NCBI RefSeq assembly: GCF_910592395.1
Contig: NC_088312.1
Location: 6,388,001-6,452,000 of the forward strand
DNA length: 64,000 nucleotides
From: Lineus longissimus
Lineage: Eukaryota; Nemertea; Pilidiophora; Heteronemertea; Lineidae
Reading direction: 5' to 3'
Shown here one piece after another: positions 1 through 12,550 of the stretch (position 1 is the stretch's first letter; the number at the start of each line of letters is the position of its first letter). Both the position numbers and the translations under genes were made by a program. The notes beneath the pieces were generated by a model. It saw only the letters and a program-made list of their open reading frames with translations, searched no databases and had not been told where the DNA came from.

Positions 1-3000
1 TTTTCTGTTAAGTGATGGATTGCTATGAAATGGTTTTTGAGAAAGTCATGAATTAGGTTATCACCGGATGCGGTGTTAGGTTCATGTAAAGCTGTCGAAG
101 GGAAGGAATTTTAACAAAACTAGATCCACATTAAGAATGCTGTGCATCGTTGATATTTTCAGAAGTTTCTGGCAAAAAGATTTTCAATACATGATACCAA
201 ATATGGATGAAAGAATCTATACTTGATGATACCCTAGCCATTTTCATCTCTTAAAATGGTGAGGGAACAGTTTTCAAAAACTGACGGTAGGGTTCAGATA
301 GCTGGAGGTCTATTCGGCTTTGCGTAGTCAAAACAAACACCCTCCCTTCGCATGTCTATAGATTTATTGCATTCAGCATGTTCAGATAAAACATGAATTC
401 TCGCTTATTGTTAATAACTGATTGATTTTTTAAAAAGGGGAAACAAAAGAGATCTACATTAGCCATTGTAATTAATACTTTATGTCCACATTCTTGCTTG
501 AGGGCAAAATAATATTTCATTGGGTAGACTGCGGTACAAACCTTTTGTTCTCTTTCAAAAATTGCTACGAAAAAAGTGCTGTTCAAATGAGGAACCCTGG
601 ATTAACTGACTATCGAGAATGGGAGAAAACAACATTCATGAAAAAACATATTTGTGGCCCTGAAGCTTCACAATTTGTTATGATGACGATGAAGCTTCTT
701 CAAGTGGTGGAAACCATAACATGGGATCATTGCAATATTCAAAATACTGAAAATTGAAATACGATAATGATTGAAAAATTGATTAAGCCCTATTTGTCAA
801 GAATTGGGGGTAAATTTTATAATATAGAGGGACAAGGCGCTCAGCTGAAATACATGGGTCAATGTACACAACATGTAAAGTACCTGCTATGTCTCTTTCC
901 ACCTCGATTTTGTTAACATATTGAGATGCCTATGTTAAACATGCATACTGTAGTTAAAGATTCTTGGACAAATAATGACAAAATGTGCCACTTTCAGTGA
1001 AATTTAAGAATTTTAGGCGAAGAATTTCGTCAGTTGAGCTAAAAAATCTTAACCAAAAGGACCGTGGCAAGTAACTTAAGCCATAATGCTATCAAGCAGC
1101 AGATGATTCCAAAATCAACAAATCCTAAAGGGAACGATGCAAAAACCGAGAGATTAATGAACACTTCAGTCTAATGTTACACTTTGGCTATAAAGGGTGG
1201 AGAAATCCAATCCATTTATAATGAAAATGATTTCGGTTCTCAATCTTGATAAGAAGTGCCTCAAATCTATTGAATTCTCCTCGAAATCCAATTAATCATT
1301 CCCGCTATTTTTCATCTTATGCATCGTTTGTCATGCGATTCAATATATCACCAGATCGCATCATTTGGATATCGAATCTGATAAACAGAAAATTTGTGGT
1401 GAGAAGGTGGTTTTTATAGCAAGAAAGTGAATCAATCACCCTTTTTTTGGTAGAATTTATTGAATTATAAATAAATCTTTGATACATTTTATAGGCAACA
1501 GGTTGCTGAACTCGCCAGACAAATACCAGATGTCCTGTTTCCCACCCTCCGTTTGAACAACCACTGATAGTTGTAATGATGTGATTTTTCAAACACACTA
1601 CTAATTGTTGGTTTGGAATCGGTGTAACTTTTATGATACTGCTCTCACAAAAAAAAACAGTTCATTCGTCTATCGAAACCTGGTATCATGCAACCCTGTG
1701 GCATATGGAAACTCTTTGATATATCAACAAGAAGCCTGCAACCTTTGTTTTCCACCGTTTCATATCATTTTTATAGATGCTCAGAAACAAACGCTCGGTA
1801 TCTATCTTGATAACACCCTCAGGATATTTCTCGGCTCATATTCCCCTGAATTTTTTCTCAAAGCTACCCATCGAGATATTTTGTGTACTTAACATCAACA
1901 TAAGCAGACATTTGAAATTTTAAAGGTATACATTTCCACCCTTTTATACTTGCAACGTATTATTACTTTAGGTTTGTTTCGATTGAATTTTTTCCAGTTT
2001 TTTTTATAGCCGGGGGGCATCAACAAGTGTTGGAGATATCACATTCACTGAATAACAGGAATAATAGGACTATTATCAGCCAATATTCCAAGCTGAACTT
2101 TACATTATTAATGTGTTTTTTTGGTTTGGAGGCGTTGGTTTCAACCAAAAACAATTCAGTGGCGGGAGGCTTAGAAATATTTTTAAGTGATAAATGCTCA
2201 AAAGACATAAAATTCTTTGAGAACGAAGTGCATTCATTGTTCAAGGATCTTGAGCATTCAGGTCAAACAACTCTAACAGTACAAACTAATTTACCAAAAT
2301 ATATACATTGAAGTTGCCACATAAGATATAGGTACATGTAACACATATCTAATTATAGATGTGGACACTCCTTTGTTGGCTTAAACCACTTACACAGCAT
2401 CTTGTAAAACTTACTTCTTCCGCATGACCTTTGAAAATTAAGACATCTTTTGATGACAAAGGTCATAATGTGTCCTGGACTCCCAGTATCTATAAGATTG
2501 CCCCTCCCATTCTAATGTAGATACACCCTGCCTTTAAAATCTCCATATCTAAAAGAGAACGCTTCATTGATCCCAACAGGAAAATCGCTTCCAGATAATC
2601 TCCGATGCCGCAGAAATTAAAACAGCTCGTTACCAGGTTGAGTTTCATCGATCTAGCTTTGGATCAGGAATCCTATGATTATGAAATATGTGCGATGATT
2701 CAAGAATAAAGCTGATATAAAATGATCTCATTTGCATTGACAAATGATTACAGGGTAGACAAGTGATACTGTTTATTTCTATATTTTGTGAAAAATTCTG
2801 CGATATAATCTTTGAAGTTTCCCCCAGGGTAATTTACTCAAGATACGAATATAAAATCTCAATTCTCATTTTAAGCCATTTGTAAAAATAATGACCTGCA
2901 TCTATACAAAACAAGGCTTCGTTAGCGCGTATTGCCTTTACACTGTAAAGTGGGGTTCATTCTAAATCCAGGTGTTTTAGAATACCGTACAACAGGCAGA

Positions 3001-3218
3001 CAATTAAGTTCGGCATTTTTATCAATTCCTCAAACCAAAACTCACAAACCTGTATGAGCACCTGTAACTTCAAATCTTTCACCTATATTCAGCCTGTACC
3101 ATTCTCCACCAGAGGCAAGTCAATTAGTGTGAAAACGTTCCACTTTCACGTCAAGTGCTTCTTCACTTTTCACATTTCAAGTCTGAATGCTTCAAGCTAG
3201 ATATACACAGGTTCAATT
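1..3218. other. No gene recognised
   Basis: AT-rich sequence with ORFs under 100 codons, none protein-family-like. No repeats recognised by eye. Probably intron of, or flank to, the minus-strand TMTC gene. Confidence 0.5.
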
Positions 3219-3407
3219 CCATCCCTGGTCCACGTCTGTCAGTAGGAGTTGCCGCTGTCAGACTATCCATCCCTGGTCCACGTCTGTCAGTAGAGTTGCC
3301 GCTGTCAGACTATCCATCCTTGGTCCATATCTGTCAGTAGGAGTTGCCGATGTCAGACTAACCATCCCTGGTCCACGTCTGTCAGTAGGAGTTGCCGCTG
3401 TCAGACT
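3219..3407. repeat. 48-bp minisatellite, four copies
   Basis: Four head-to-tail copies beginning CCATCCCTGGTCCACGTCTG at 3219, 3267, 3314 and 3362. The second copy has lost one G, giving a 47-bp step. Because 48 is a multiple of three, the reading frames across it are open and give repetitive peptides; I do not regard these as genes. Confidence 0.9.
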
Positions 3408-6400
3408 TTGTATGAGAATATCATCATTGCAATATGCAGTCTGCGGATGAGGTTTATTGTTGAGATTGGTTGGTCTGCAGGGCCCTCTTCATTCCTGTAC
3501 ACCTGCGCATACTGTTGAACCTGATTACAATGATGTAGCAATAGATCTCTCAAAGATCATGATAAAATTTCGATAACAATAATGGGTTTTTGATCATTTT
3601 AATTCCGAAATAACACATTTGTGTGTTTTTATCAAAAGATTTTGTGATTTAAGTGGCCAGTTTAATTACAAGCACATCTGTCAGCACTTGCATGCTGAGT
3701 GGCGCCTAACTGAAGGATGTCATTTGTGATTTGGACTATATATATCATGTATATTGAGAAATGTTCCTTTTGGCCATTACTGTTCATATTGATTCAATCC
3801 ACTGAAATCAATATGCAATGCGATTGTCTTTCATGGATTACTTTTGACATATTTTTATTTCACTCTTCAAATTTCTTCATAATATTTTTGATAATTGCAC
3901 AGAACGATGTACACCAAAGGAATCTTTAAGGCCCTGAAATCTTTTTTTAACTTCAGTGTTGGGCTCCTCAAGCAAAAGATAATCACAAGCTCTGTAACTC
4001 CTCACCTTAATGGTATGGCTTCCAGGTTGTGAAATAGTAAGATAAAACCCAGTATTGATATTCTTGATTTGGATCAATAGTCAGAGTCTTCTTAACCCTG
4101 GAACGAATTGGGGTTTCTTGGGAAGTTTCAGAACTATTAGAATATCGGTAAATCAGAACATTAAAAGTAGTTCACCATTGCTTGTGAAGATTTTTCAAAA
4201 GTCAAGACAACTGACATGGAAAGGAATGGGCTAGAAAGTCAAAGAGTATGAATTGATTGCATAGATAAGAGTACGAATTGATAGCTCATATAAGCACATG
4301 AATTGATTGCACAGATGAGAGTATGAATTAGATAGCTCTTCTTCTTATACTAAGGCCTACAACAAACTAACAACGGTTTAGCATCAGCAGCGCTTAAAAA
4401 TCAATGTTTGTTCAGACAGACAACTAGATGAGATTACTCCGCATCAAAAAACACCATAAATGGGTATTCATATCAATATTCCTTTACCAATTAAAAAGCA
4501 AAGAAAAAGAAGCCAAAACCAAAACATACGTAAAGGTGAAATCAAAATCAGGCAATATTTCTAATATGGAATTTCGATCAAATGATAAATTCTATGCTTG
4601 CGGCAAGCAATATGTATGAAGGTATCTATCCATTATATTTATATCTCATATCGTTCAATATAATCAATGTATTATTGTGTCTTGTCCCTATTTGTTTTGC
4701 TTCCAGAGCAAAGCCAGTTTCTAAATTTACACGTGATAAATGATAAAACGGTATCATGTGCTATGACAAAGCAACATTCATCACATGAAATGTGAGATTA
4801 TGCTTAAAGCTGTCTAGTCTATGATTATTTTTCTAAATGTAAGTTTCTAAGTTTAGTTTCCTGATAAATATCAGACGAGTAATCTGTGGTATCATGACTG
4901 TCTAATGTGGTGAATACTAAGCTTTTAATTGACTTATTGAAGTCAGAAATCGAAATTCTTGGTTAATAAAACAGTTGAGGGGCTTGTTATATATCAAAGA
5001 TGCTTATCAAGGATGTTCATATGTAAAATAGCATAAGTTTCATGAGAGAGTTTTGGTGAGCAGACAAATAAGTCTGGCAAGAGTGGATCAAGGGAAGGGG
5101 AGGAACCTCAAACTCTGCCAAATCTTTTTTATGATGCACTGGGTGGTGAACTATACAGTCATGAACTCCTCATGTAGGCCTACATCCCAGATCCATCCCC
5201 TGCCTGAATGGTAACCTGTATTTAATGTCTCCTTTCACTTCGCCACTTGGTCGACACTTCCCGAGTGGACCTGAATGGCATTGGTCTATAACTCAAGATG
5301 GGTCAAGATGCTGCATGGAAGAAGTCTGCCACAAAGTAAGGTTCTTGTCTGTCTACTCTTACACAACTCATATTTGAAAAAACTTGATTTCATAAAAAAC
5401 ATACTAACCATCCAATCAGCCCCGTTACTAATCATATTTACCTACCATCACCGTGAAAAAGATGTATTGCGAAGCACGACTAAAAACACATTATTGGATT
5501 ATAGGAAGAGGCTGCTGGTTATAAGATGGGGATCCAGAACAGATACAAGGTGACAGATGTTTTTCAGATTTTTTTCCCATGAGATAAGATGATGGATCAA
5601 GCTTACAAGACACACAGTGTGTGTACGAATGTGATAAAAATGCACAGATATTTGCTTGGAAAGGACAGTTTTAAGTTTGTGGAAAAAGGTTGTTTACCAC
5701 AGGCACCTTGACTGAATTTGACAGAGGCCCCTCAATATATGCTACTAGCCTACTGTGGTAGTCTTGTGGATAATCCTATTCTTCCAAGGTGAAATATCGT
5801 ATACAATCGTATTTAAAGGTGCAACAATCGTTAATTCAGAGCACGATAAATACCAGTCTCCAACAGCTCGAGAGCGATTAAATGGCTTGACATGCCATCA
5901 CTCTTCTCGGCAACTGAGTGTTATAATCCAAAATCTGCTTGCACAATCAGAGTCAGTTCAGAGTGAGTCCAGAGTCGGCTTGCAGCATCTCACTGTTAAA
6001 CAATAACAGGCTACTGGCCCGATACCTCAGCGAAAACAACCCTTTCCATGTTTACCCCAGTCTCCATTGATTCATAATAAATCGTCAATATAAAAGCTGT
6101 TTATAAAGCAACACACGTGCTCATCTCACCAAGAAGACAGTCTCCAATAGACAATGATGGAGAGCAATCACATTAAATTTTCCCTAGAGCCGGAGCGAAG
6201 CGATGCAAATTACGGTTAAGGATTTCCTGATTAAAGAGGGGCAATAAGTGTAAGGGAGAATTAACTACCAGAGGAGGCACTAAGTAGGCCATAGAAAAGA
6301 TGAAAACGTCTAAGCTGTAAATGACTAGAGGTGCGAGGGTCTGTAGCTTTTGAAATCAATTTACAGCAGAACAAGACATTCATAGCCTGGACCTTACCTA

Positions 6401-6904
6401 TATATACTTCCGTAATATCTTTGAATCAAACTCTACCATCATCTTCAAACCAAATGCATGCCCTTAAAGGGACACTATAGGGAGATGAGAATTTAAGTTA
6501 CATGAAGTTGTCAATAGGTGTCTATCACTGAAGACAACCATTTGGGCCTCCAGCTCCCACATCACATCAACTTGTCCCCAGGGCATCTAGCAGCGATGCT
6601 AAATAACAGATTTGTTGATTAAGAATCAGCCAAGATGTGAAAGCTATAATTGTCTCACTGCAGGATTTAGCGAACAGTGGTTAGAGATTTTTAAAGCAAG
6701 AGAGTCTTGTGCAACAGCCTCCTGGAAGCCATTGTTGAAGGCATTGTCGCCTTCTGTGCAAGAAAAGAAACTATGAAGCAATCAAACATTGCATGGTAAC
6801 AGAATACTAGGGATGACAGAAAATTGTTGCTGTCTCTAGATTTCTGTGCAGTAACCTAAAGTTCTGGTCCAGGGCTGAAGTTAATTACTCAACTGATATA
6901 TGCA
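3408..6904. other. No gene recognised
   Basis: Noncoding except for the short repeat at 4.24-4.34 kb. A palindromic GTAGGCCTAC is at 5174-5183 and a CCTTAAAGGGACACTATAGG repeat end at about 6463. Confidence 0.5.
4238..4340. repeat. Degenerate short tandem repeat (about 25-50 bp units)
   Basis: The phrases GAGTATGAATTGATTGCA, GAGTACGAATTGATAGCTC, CATGAATTGATTGCACAGA and GAGTATGAATTAGATAGCTC follow each other, alternating between two unit types. Confidence 0.6.
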
Positions 6905-7080
6905 ACACAGGGCAGATCCAAGAGCTGGAAAAAGAGGGGGCGAGCACTGCATTTCTAATCAAAATTCCTGGTGTGATTAAAAAGTTCACGATCAATTTCA
7001 AAGATTTTCATGACTTAGAGGGTGGGGGGGGGACGTCTGATGCGTCCCCTTGGATCCGTGCCTGGCAACTGAATGACAAA
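6905..7080 (+). repeat. Dispersed repeat, copy 1 of a family also at 19.6 kb
   Basis: Contains CACTGCATTTCTAATCAAAA, ATTCCTGGTGTG, GATCAATTTCAAAGATTTTC and GGATCCGTGCCTGG in order. The same phrases occur in reverse complement at 19585-19715. The type of element is not known; no terminal repeats were recognised. Confidence 0.7.
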
Positions 7081-7127
7081 TGCCCTGAGGTTGCTGGTGG
7101 AACCCAACCACATTTTGTCAATGAGAC

Positions 7128-7322
7128 TTGTGATCATAGCAACAGAAGCTTCCCCTTACTCTTCAGTAATGTGTTCAGAGATCTTCTTCATTGTCTCTCC
7201 ACAATACCAATGGACAAGTTATATACTCTGTCTTTCTGGTTTTCTTGAGATACGTGATCACAGCAATGAAAGCTACCCCACACTCTTTAGCAATGTGTTC
7301 AGAGATCAAATTCATTGCCTCT
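7128..7322. repeat. Two diverged direct repeats about 122 bp apart
   Basis: TGATCATAGCAACAGAAGCT...TCAGTAATGTGTTCAGAGATC (about 7130-7185) recurs as TGATCACAGCAATGAAAGCT...TAGCAATGTGTTCAGAGATC (about 7255-7309), each followed by a similar ATTG(T/C)CTCT(C/T)CACA stretch. Confidence 0.7.
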
Positions 7323-8672
7323 TCACAAAACCAACAACCAGATAACCCATCATTCTGTTATCTAGAATATGTGAGTGCATCACACATCAAAGCGAATATT
7401 TCAAAGCACCATCAGCGGGTTCATACGATCTAGTTCCGAGGTGACAATCTGGCCAACTAAGTCCACCTAATCGTCGGAAGGATACTAGAAGCCTTCAGTG
7501 CCTACCATGTTAGTTTCCGATCAATATCCTTAGATCCATGAGGGGATGAAGATGTCATCGGTCTTTGGGTTTTCGATCTCTTGATGACAGTTAGTAGGCC
7601 GGGAACACACACAGACATAGCACTGCCAGGAAACGTTAGAAATGGACACGATAAAAGTGGTAGGGCGACCTTGTCTTATATTTCTAGCTCCTGGAGTGGG
7701 AAGATAACACCTTGTCACACAAAGCCTTCGAGCTCTTGAAGCCAAACCATAATGGATGGATCATACAGCAGCCACAGCTACAATTCTTTTGTTTAGGTCT
7801 AGTAGAGGACCTGTGACAGTAAGATAAAGATGAATCCCTTTGGCAATATCAATAGCAAATTAGACAGCACAGGGATTGGTAAACAATGAAGGAGCAAAAT
7901 GACTTCGGTGTTCTGAATCTATGTTCTGGAGAGGTTGCATAGTCTGTAGGTTTGATCTTGCCATTACTTTGTCATAAAGACAGAACCAGCAGTCTTCTCT
8001 GTGACTATAGTTTCCAATCAGTTTATTTTCAGACCATGCGGTGATAAAGGAGCAATCTCCTGTTGAGAAGCAATCTGTTTTGTAATCCAGGGGACATGAT
8101 AGTATGCATGTTCCCAGTGTCTCACCACGGCTAAGATAAGAGCTGGTTTGACCTTGCCGTTACTTGCTAATAAATGTTGAAGCCACAATTGGCCTCATTG
8201 ATGCTCCAGTCAATAGCAATAGCTCAGCTAAGCAGCCCTGTCATTTCAGCTATTTGTATCTGTTATTTCTATGGGACATCATAGCTTTGAGCATCTGACA
8301 TAGCCTTAGATCTTTGTCATCACAACAGGCTAAATGCCTTTCCCTTTACATTACTATCGCTTGGGTCTAAGAGGGAAGGTGGATCTGTCTTAGGAATTAT
8401 TGGCCTATCATTACCAGATACCTCCATGAAGATATCTTCCTTGCTTTCATTTCATGACTTCCTTCAAAGGAAAGAGGACAAAGAACCACCATGAGGAAGA
8501 AAATTAGATATCTCTAATATTTGAGAGGCAGAATATCACAGGTTAATCACCTCTGGTGTGATTCATCCACATCATTTCCATTTCAAAACCTGACAATGAT
8601 GCAACGACAGTGTTTCCTGAAATGATATTTGAAAACAATTGATTTCAGCAGCATCATATTCTTTCGTTTACA

Positions 8673-9040
8673 ATACTGTGCTATTTAAATATGTTAAATA
8701 TGGCCTTTACTTATTCTAGTCAGTGTCTGGCAAACCATTAGTAGCCTACCAGGGAAGTAACTTTCTAAGCTTTGGTGTTCTTCAATATTCCCAAATGCAC
8801 TTAAAACTTCTTGTTATCAGAAACGAAATTCATCAGCTTTTGATAAAACCTTTGTGATACTGTGCTATTTAAATATGTTAAATATGGCCTTTACTTATTC
8901 TAGTCAGTGTCTGGCAAACCATTAGTAGCCTACCAGGGAAGTAACTTTCTAAGCTTTGGTGTTCTTCAATATTCCCAAATGCACTTAAAACTTCTTGTTA
9001 TCAGAAACGAAATTCATCAGCTTTTGATAAAACCTTTGTG
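8673..9040. repeat. Exact 184-bp tandem duplication
   Basis: Copy 1 is 8673-8856 and copy 2 is 8857-9040. Both begin ATACTGTGCTATTTAAATAT and end GATAAAACCTTTGTG. I read no difference between them. This is either a very recent duplication or an assembly duplication. Confidence 0.92.
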
Positions 9041-9458
9041 GGAAGAGGAAACAGAGAGCGCCAAACAGTTTGAGGTGTATACAGGAAGAAGTAGAATTTA
9101 CCCTTACCTTGAGACCATTGTCAGCGTATACACCCATCAGATAAAGCCTAGTTACTGAAATCTTGTTTCAGATACTGGCCCAAGAACCTAATGTGTTTCG
9201 CTAACAGAAAGAGGCAAACTTTCTGCTTTTATAACCTTTTATCACCTTTGGGTTGGCTGAAAAGGAACAATTGTACCTGGTTCTGGAACAACTCGGGCCA
9301 TTGTGCTAAAAGGGCTGAGGTGTTTACCTTCAGATATCTACAGTTGGTTTGTATCAAACAAAGCTTTTCCCATCAATTGATGAGTGTTTGCGTCAATTGT
9401 GGAAAAGTTTATGAAATAACGTTAATTCAACCTGAGCCGACCCTGAAGAATCATGCGA

Positions 9459-9665
9459 GTTTACATAGAAGTCATGTTGATGTGAGTTCATATCGAAGTC
9501 ATGCTGATGTGAGTTTACATAGACATCATGCTGATGTGAGCTCGCATAGAAGTGATGTTGATGCAAATTTACATAGAAATCATGCTGATGTGAGTTCACA
9601 CAGAAGTCATGTTGATGCGAGTTTACATAGAAGTCATGTAGATATGTATTTGCATAGAAGTCAGG
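9459..9665. repeat. 27-bp minisatellite, about 7.7 copies
   Basis: Units of the type GTTTACATAGAAGTCATGTT + GATGTGA follow one another. The unit is a multiple of three and contains no stop in one frame on each strand, giving nine-residue repeats (SLHRSHVDV-like on plus, FYVNSHQHD-like on minus) within a 166-codon plus-strand ORF (9191-9691) and a 92-codon minus-strand ORF. I see no splice or start context that would make either a gene. Confidence 0.88.
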
Positions 9666-12339
9666 TGCCATTTATCAAACAAATGAACTGAAGAATGAAC
9701 TTGCAAACATGATAACTGCGCTACGACATTTCTATTACCGCATGTAAGCTGCATTTCTCACATTTAAGTATGAATGGCATACCCCTGTAACGTAGACAGT
9801 CTGAGAACACATCAAGAAAGACCAATATGCTCATTCTCTCACTAATTGGCCAATTAGCCAAAATGTCCCTTAGCGAGCCATTTCTGCTTCTCGACCTCCC
9901 AGCCTCCAGACAATCTATACCTGGTAATAATTGTTGTGGTCATATTTAGCTTAGAGCCCCCATTGAACACCGTTAGCTTTTCGAGCATACTAACGGAATA
10001 TACCTAGTTCAGTATTGATATATTTCATGTTTCCTGCACCCATAACTAAAACAAATATGTTTTTGTTAGATTTGTTTGCCACCAGTAGTGGTACCTTAAT
10101 CAGGCTAAAAGATACATGAACTGCTGCTAGGATCCATAAAAGGCAATCATTTTCAACTCGTTGATGCATTTTTAAGTAAAATTCACTCGACTATAGATTG
10201 ATGCTAATGGTTCTGTGGTTTTCATCCAAATTGCTTGAAAATACACTAAGTAAGAGATAAAATAGCTTTACTAATAGATTTGTGAATCCAAATGGAAATG
10301 TTAGCAACAGCACACATTACAAATGGCAAAAATACCACTTTGCTGCCATGCTATATTGGTTCGAGTCAATACGTGTTTACCATAGTTGGTTAGTTAGTTA
10401 GCATACTTTGCTAGCTAAGTCTAATTGAGTGTATCCAGCTAATAGAATTGGGTTCCCTAATTGAGATAAATTGCGATCCATTACAGAAGGCAGTAATGAC
10501 ACAAAATCTGATGCAAAAACTACATAATGTAATTCATCTAATCTCGGGACTGGCATCGTGTCCACTATTTTCAGGCGGAAATGGTTTGTTATTGTGCATC
10601 ATGGCCGCTAATTGACAGGTAACATGATCAAAAAGTTGATTTAGCTTCCATTAGCAAGCCGCCTAGAACAGTAGTAAAAATAACAATGAAATTACAACAC
10701 AATATTTATCGATCATTATTTTTCTTAATTGCTGCGCTAACAAGCAATTTATAGTGCTGCAATGTGCTATGTGCGACAAAGGATCTCTCGTTGGCAGGAA
10801 GTGCGGTCATCGTTGAGCCCAAGGATCTCAAGTCCTCGCCCAAATGGTTGCTGTTTTGCCTCAACTCTCCTTCTGCAGCAGCACAATATGATACAAAGCC
10901 ACGGACATGATAGTGCCTGTTAAATTTTAACAAATGTACATGAGGCACTTTCATCATCTTTACATGTTTACCCCAGGGAAAAGTTCCATTAAACTTTATA
11001 CCAGCATGCAATAAATTATCTCTGTTTTAGTCCAGAACATGCTAATGCATGGTGCTCTGTTGCATTTTGTGATCATGGGTTTAATCACTCAGCACTTTAG
11101 GGAGTTTGTGGTAAACAAACAAAGGGATGCCTGCACGAAAGTTTGCATGTTTTGCCCCGCAGACTATAGCATTGCATTAGTACATGTCATACATGGTGAG
11201 ATACGATATACTCTAGTTTCACCAATATAAGACCGGTTCTAAATCTTCACTTCAAGCTAGATATCATGCACATGGTCCTTCGATGCTGTTCAACACATTT
11301 AATCTGGATAGGGTTGGCGACACCATGCTTACACCATAATAAGGCAACATCACACCCGTCCCACTCATTAACAAGATTACAAGATTACTTCCCTGTCCAT
11401 TTATCCATACTGCCATTACATCAGATCCGTGATGATTCCTAATAAAGCTGAGGTCACCTCATTAGTGAAAGATAACTGATTAGCTGAACTAATTAGCACC
11501 GGATGCCAAGGACACCGACTTGTCATCCGCTTTTGATACCAGGCATTGAGGAGAGACAGCTCATTATTGGACTTATTGGAGGGATATTGCCAACTGTATG
11601 CCACATCAAAGAGACATCCCATACCCAAAAAAACCCAGCAAGAGCGACACATTTCACTTCCATTTCGATTTTGATAAATTTTTAAAAAGTACCCCAATAG
11701 ACATAGTGCATGATAAACGTTGCACATCTACTGCAAGTGCAGCGAAATAGTCCATGATGACAGCTAATTCGTCAAAATTCTCATCAGAGTTCAATACTTA
11801 AGTCTCAGGTTGACTTTACTGAAAACTTGAAAGCAGCTGAGCTCACACATTTATGAGGTGATTATGATGGAATATGTGTTTGTCGTTTGATTTAGGAATG
11901 GAGGAACTAATTTTTTTTGTACAGCAGCCAATCCAACCATGCTGAAGCAACTTTCTCACTAGCTCCAAATTCGGTTGTCTACAAATTCTCCCATACCTGC
12001 CACAAAAAAGACCAACAACACTCAAACAAATGAGAAGATGATCATCTAAGTATAATGCTATCTTACAGCATCACAAAATAATTAAAGATGTTAATACGTG
12101 ACAACTCAATTTCCTTGCCAGACACACTCTGATCAATATGTAGCCTGGAAGCCATGATTAACTGATTAACTGAACTGCTGAAAAGGCTGGACTGGATATA
12201 AAGCCTTTTTTCTAAGAGTGTGTTCTGCTACGCTGCGAACTAGTTTTTCCCTAAAGGTAGCCATAACAAGTATGTTGTGTGTCACTTTGTATGTGGCAGA
12301 GGAAACATCTGAGATATAAAAGGCCAACGCCTTTCGTCA
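9666..12339. other. No gene recognised
   Basis: A short stretch near 9690-9740 (GCAAACATGATAACTGCG + CTACGACATTTCTATT) may be a truncated copy of the interspersed family found at 12340. The rest shows nothing recognisable; ORFs of 60-103 codons do not resemble proteins. Confidence 0.5.
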
Positions 12340-12550
12340 AGAAAATTGAAATTATTAATTGAATTTGAAAATTTGAAAACCTGCAAATTCAAACTCAACA
12401 TAAATTTCAACCTACCAATGTGTAGACAGAAATACAATTACGATTTGTACCGAGTTTCAGCAAAGTTTCATGCATAGTAACTGCACAACGGCATTGTGTA
12501 TAACTGCATTTCTATTTTCCCAGTCCACCAGTAATGATGAAGGTGTACCC
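12340..12550 (+). repeat. Unnamed short interspersed family, copy a (longest on plus strand)
   Basis: Runs from an AAATTTGAAAA-rich left part through GTGTAGACAG, GTTTCAGCAAAGTTTCATGC and CGGCATTGTGTATAACTGCA to TTTCTATTTTCC. The same order of motifs recurs at 14218, 27661, 28400 and 40915 (plus) and at 28805 and 39055 (minus). No tRNA boxes or clear terminal repeats were seen. Confidence 0.8.

Noticed and set aside
9459-9665. CRISPR-like array
   Set aside because: Units are contiguous 27-bp repeats with no unique spacers and the genome is eukaryotic.
9191-9691. 166-codon plus-strand ORF as a repetitive His-rich protein
   Set aside because: The openness comes from a 27-bp tandem unit that happens to lack stops on both strands; the non-repeat part shows no family features.
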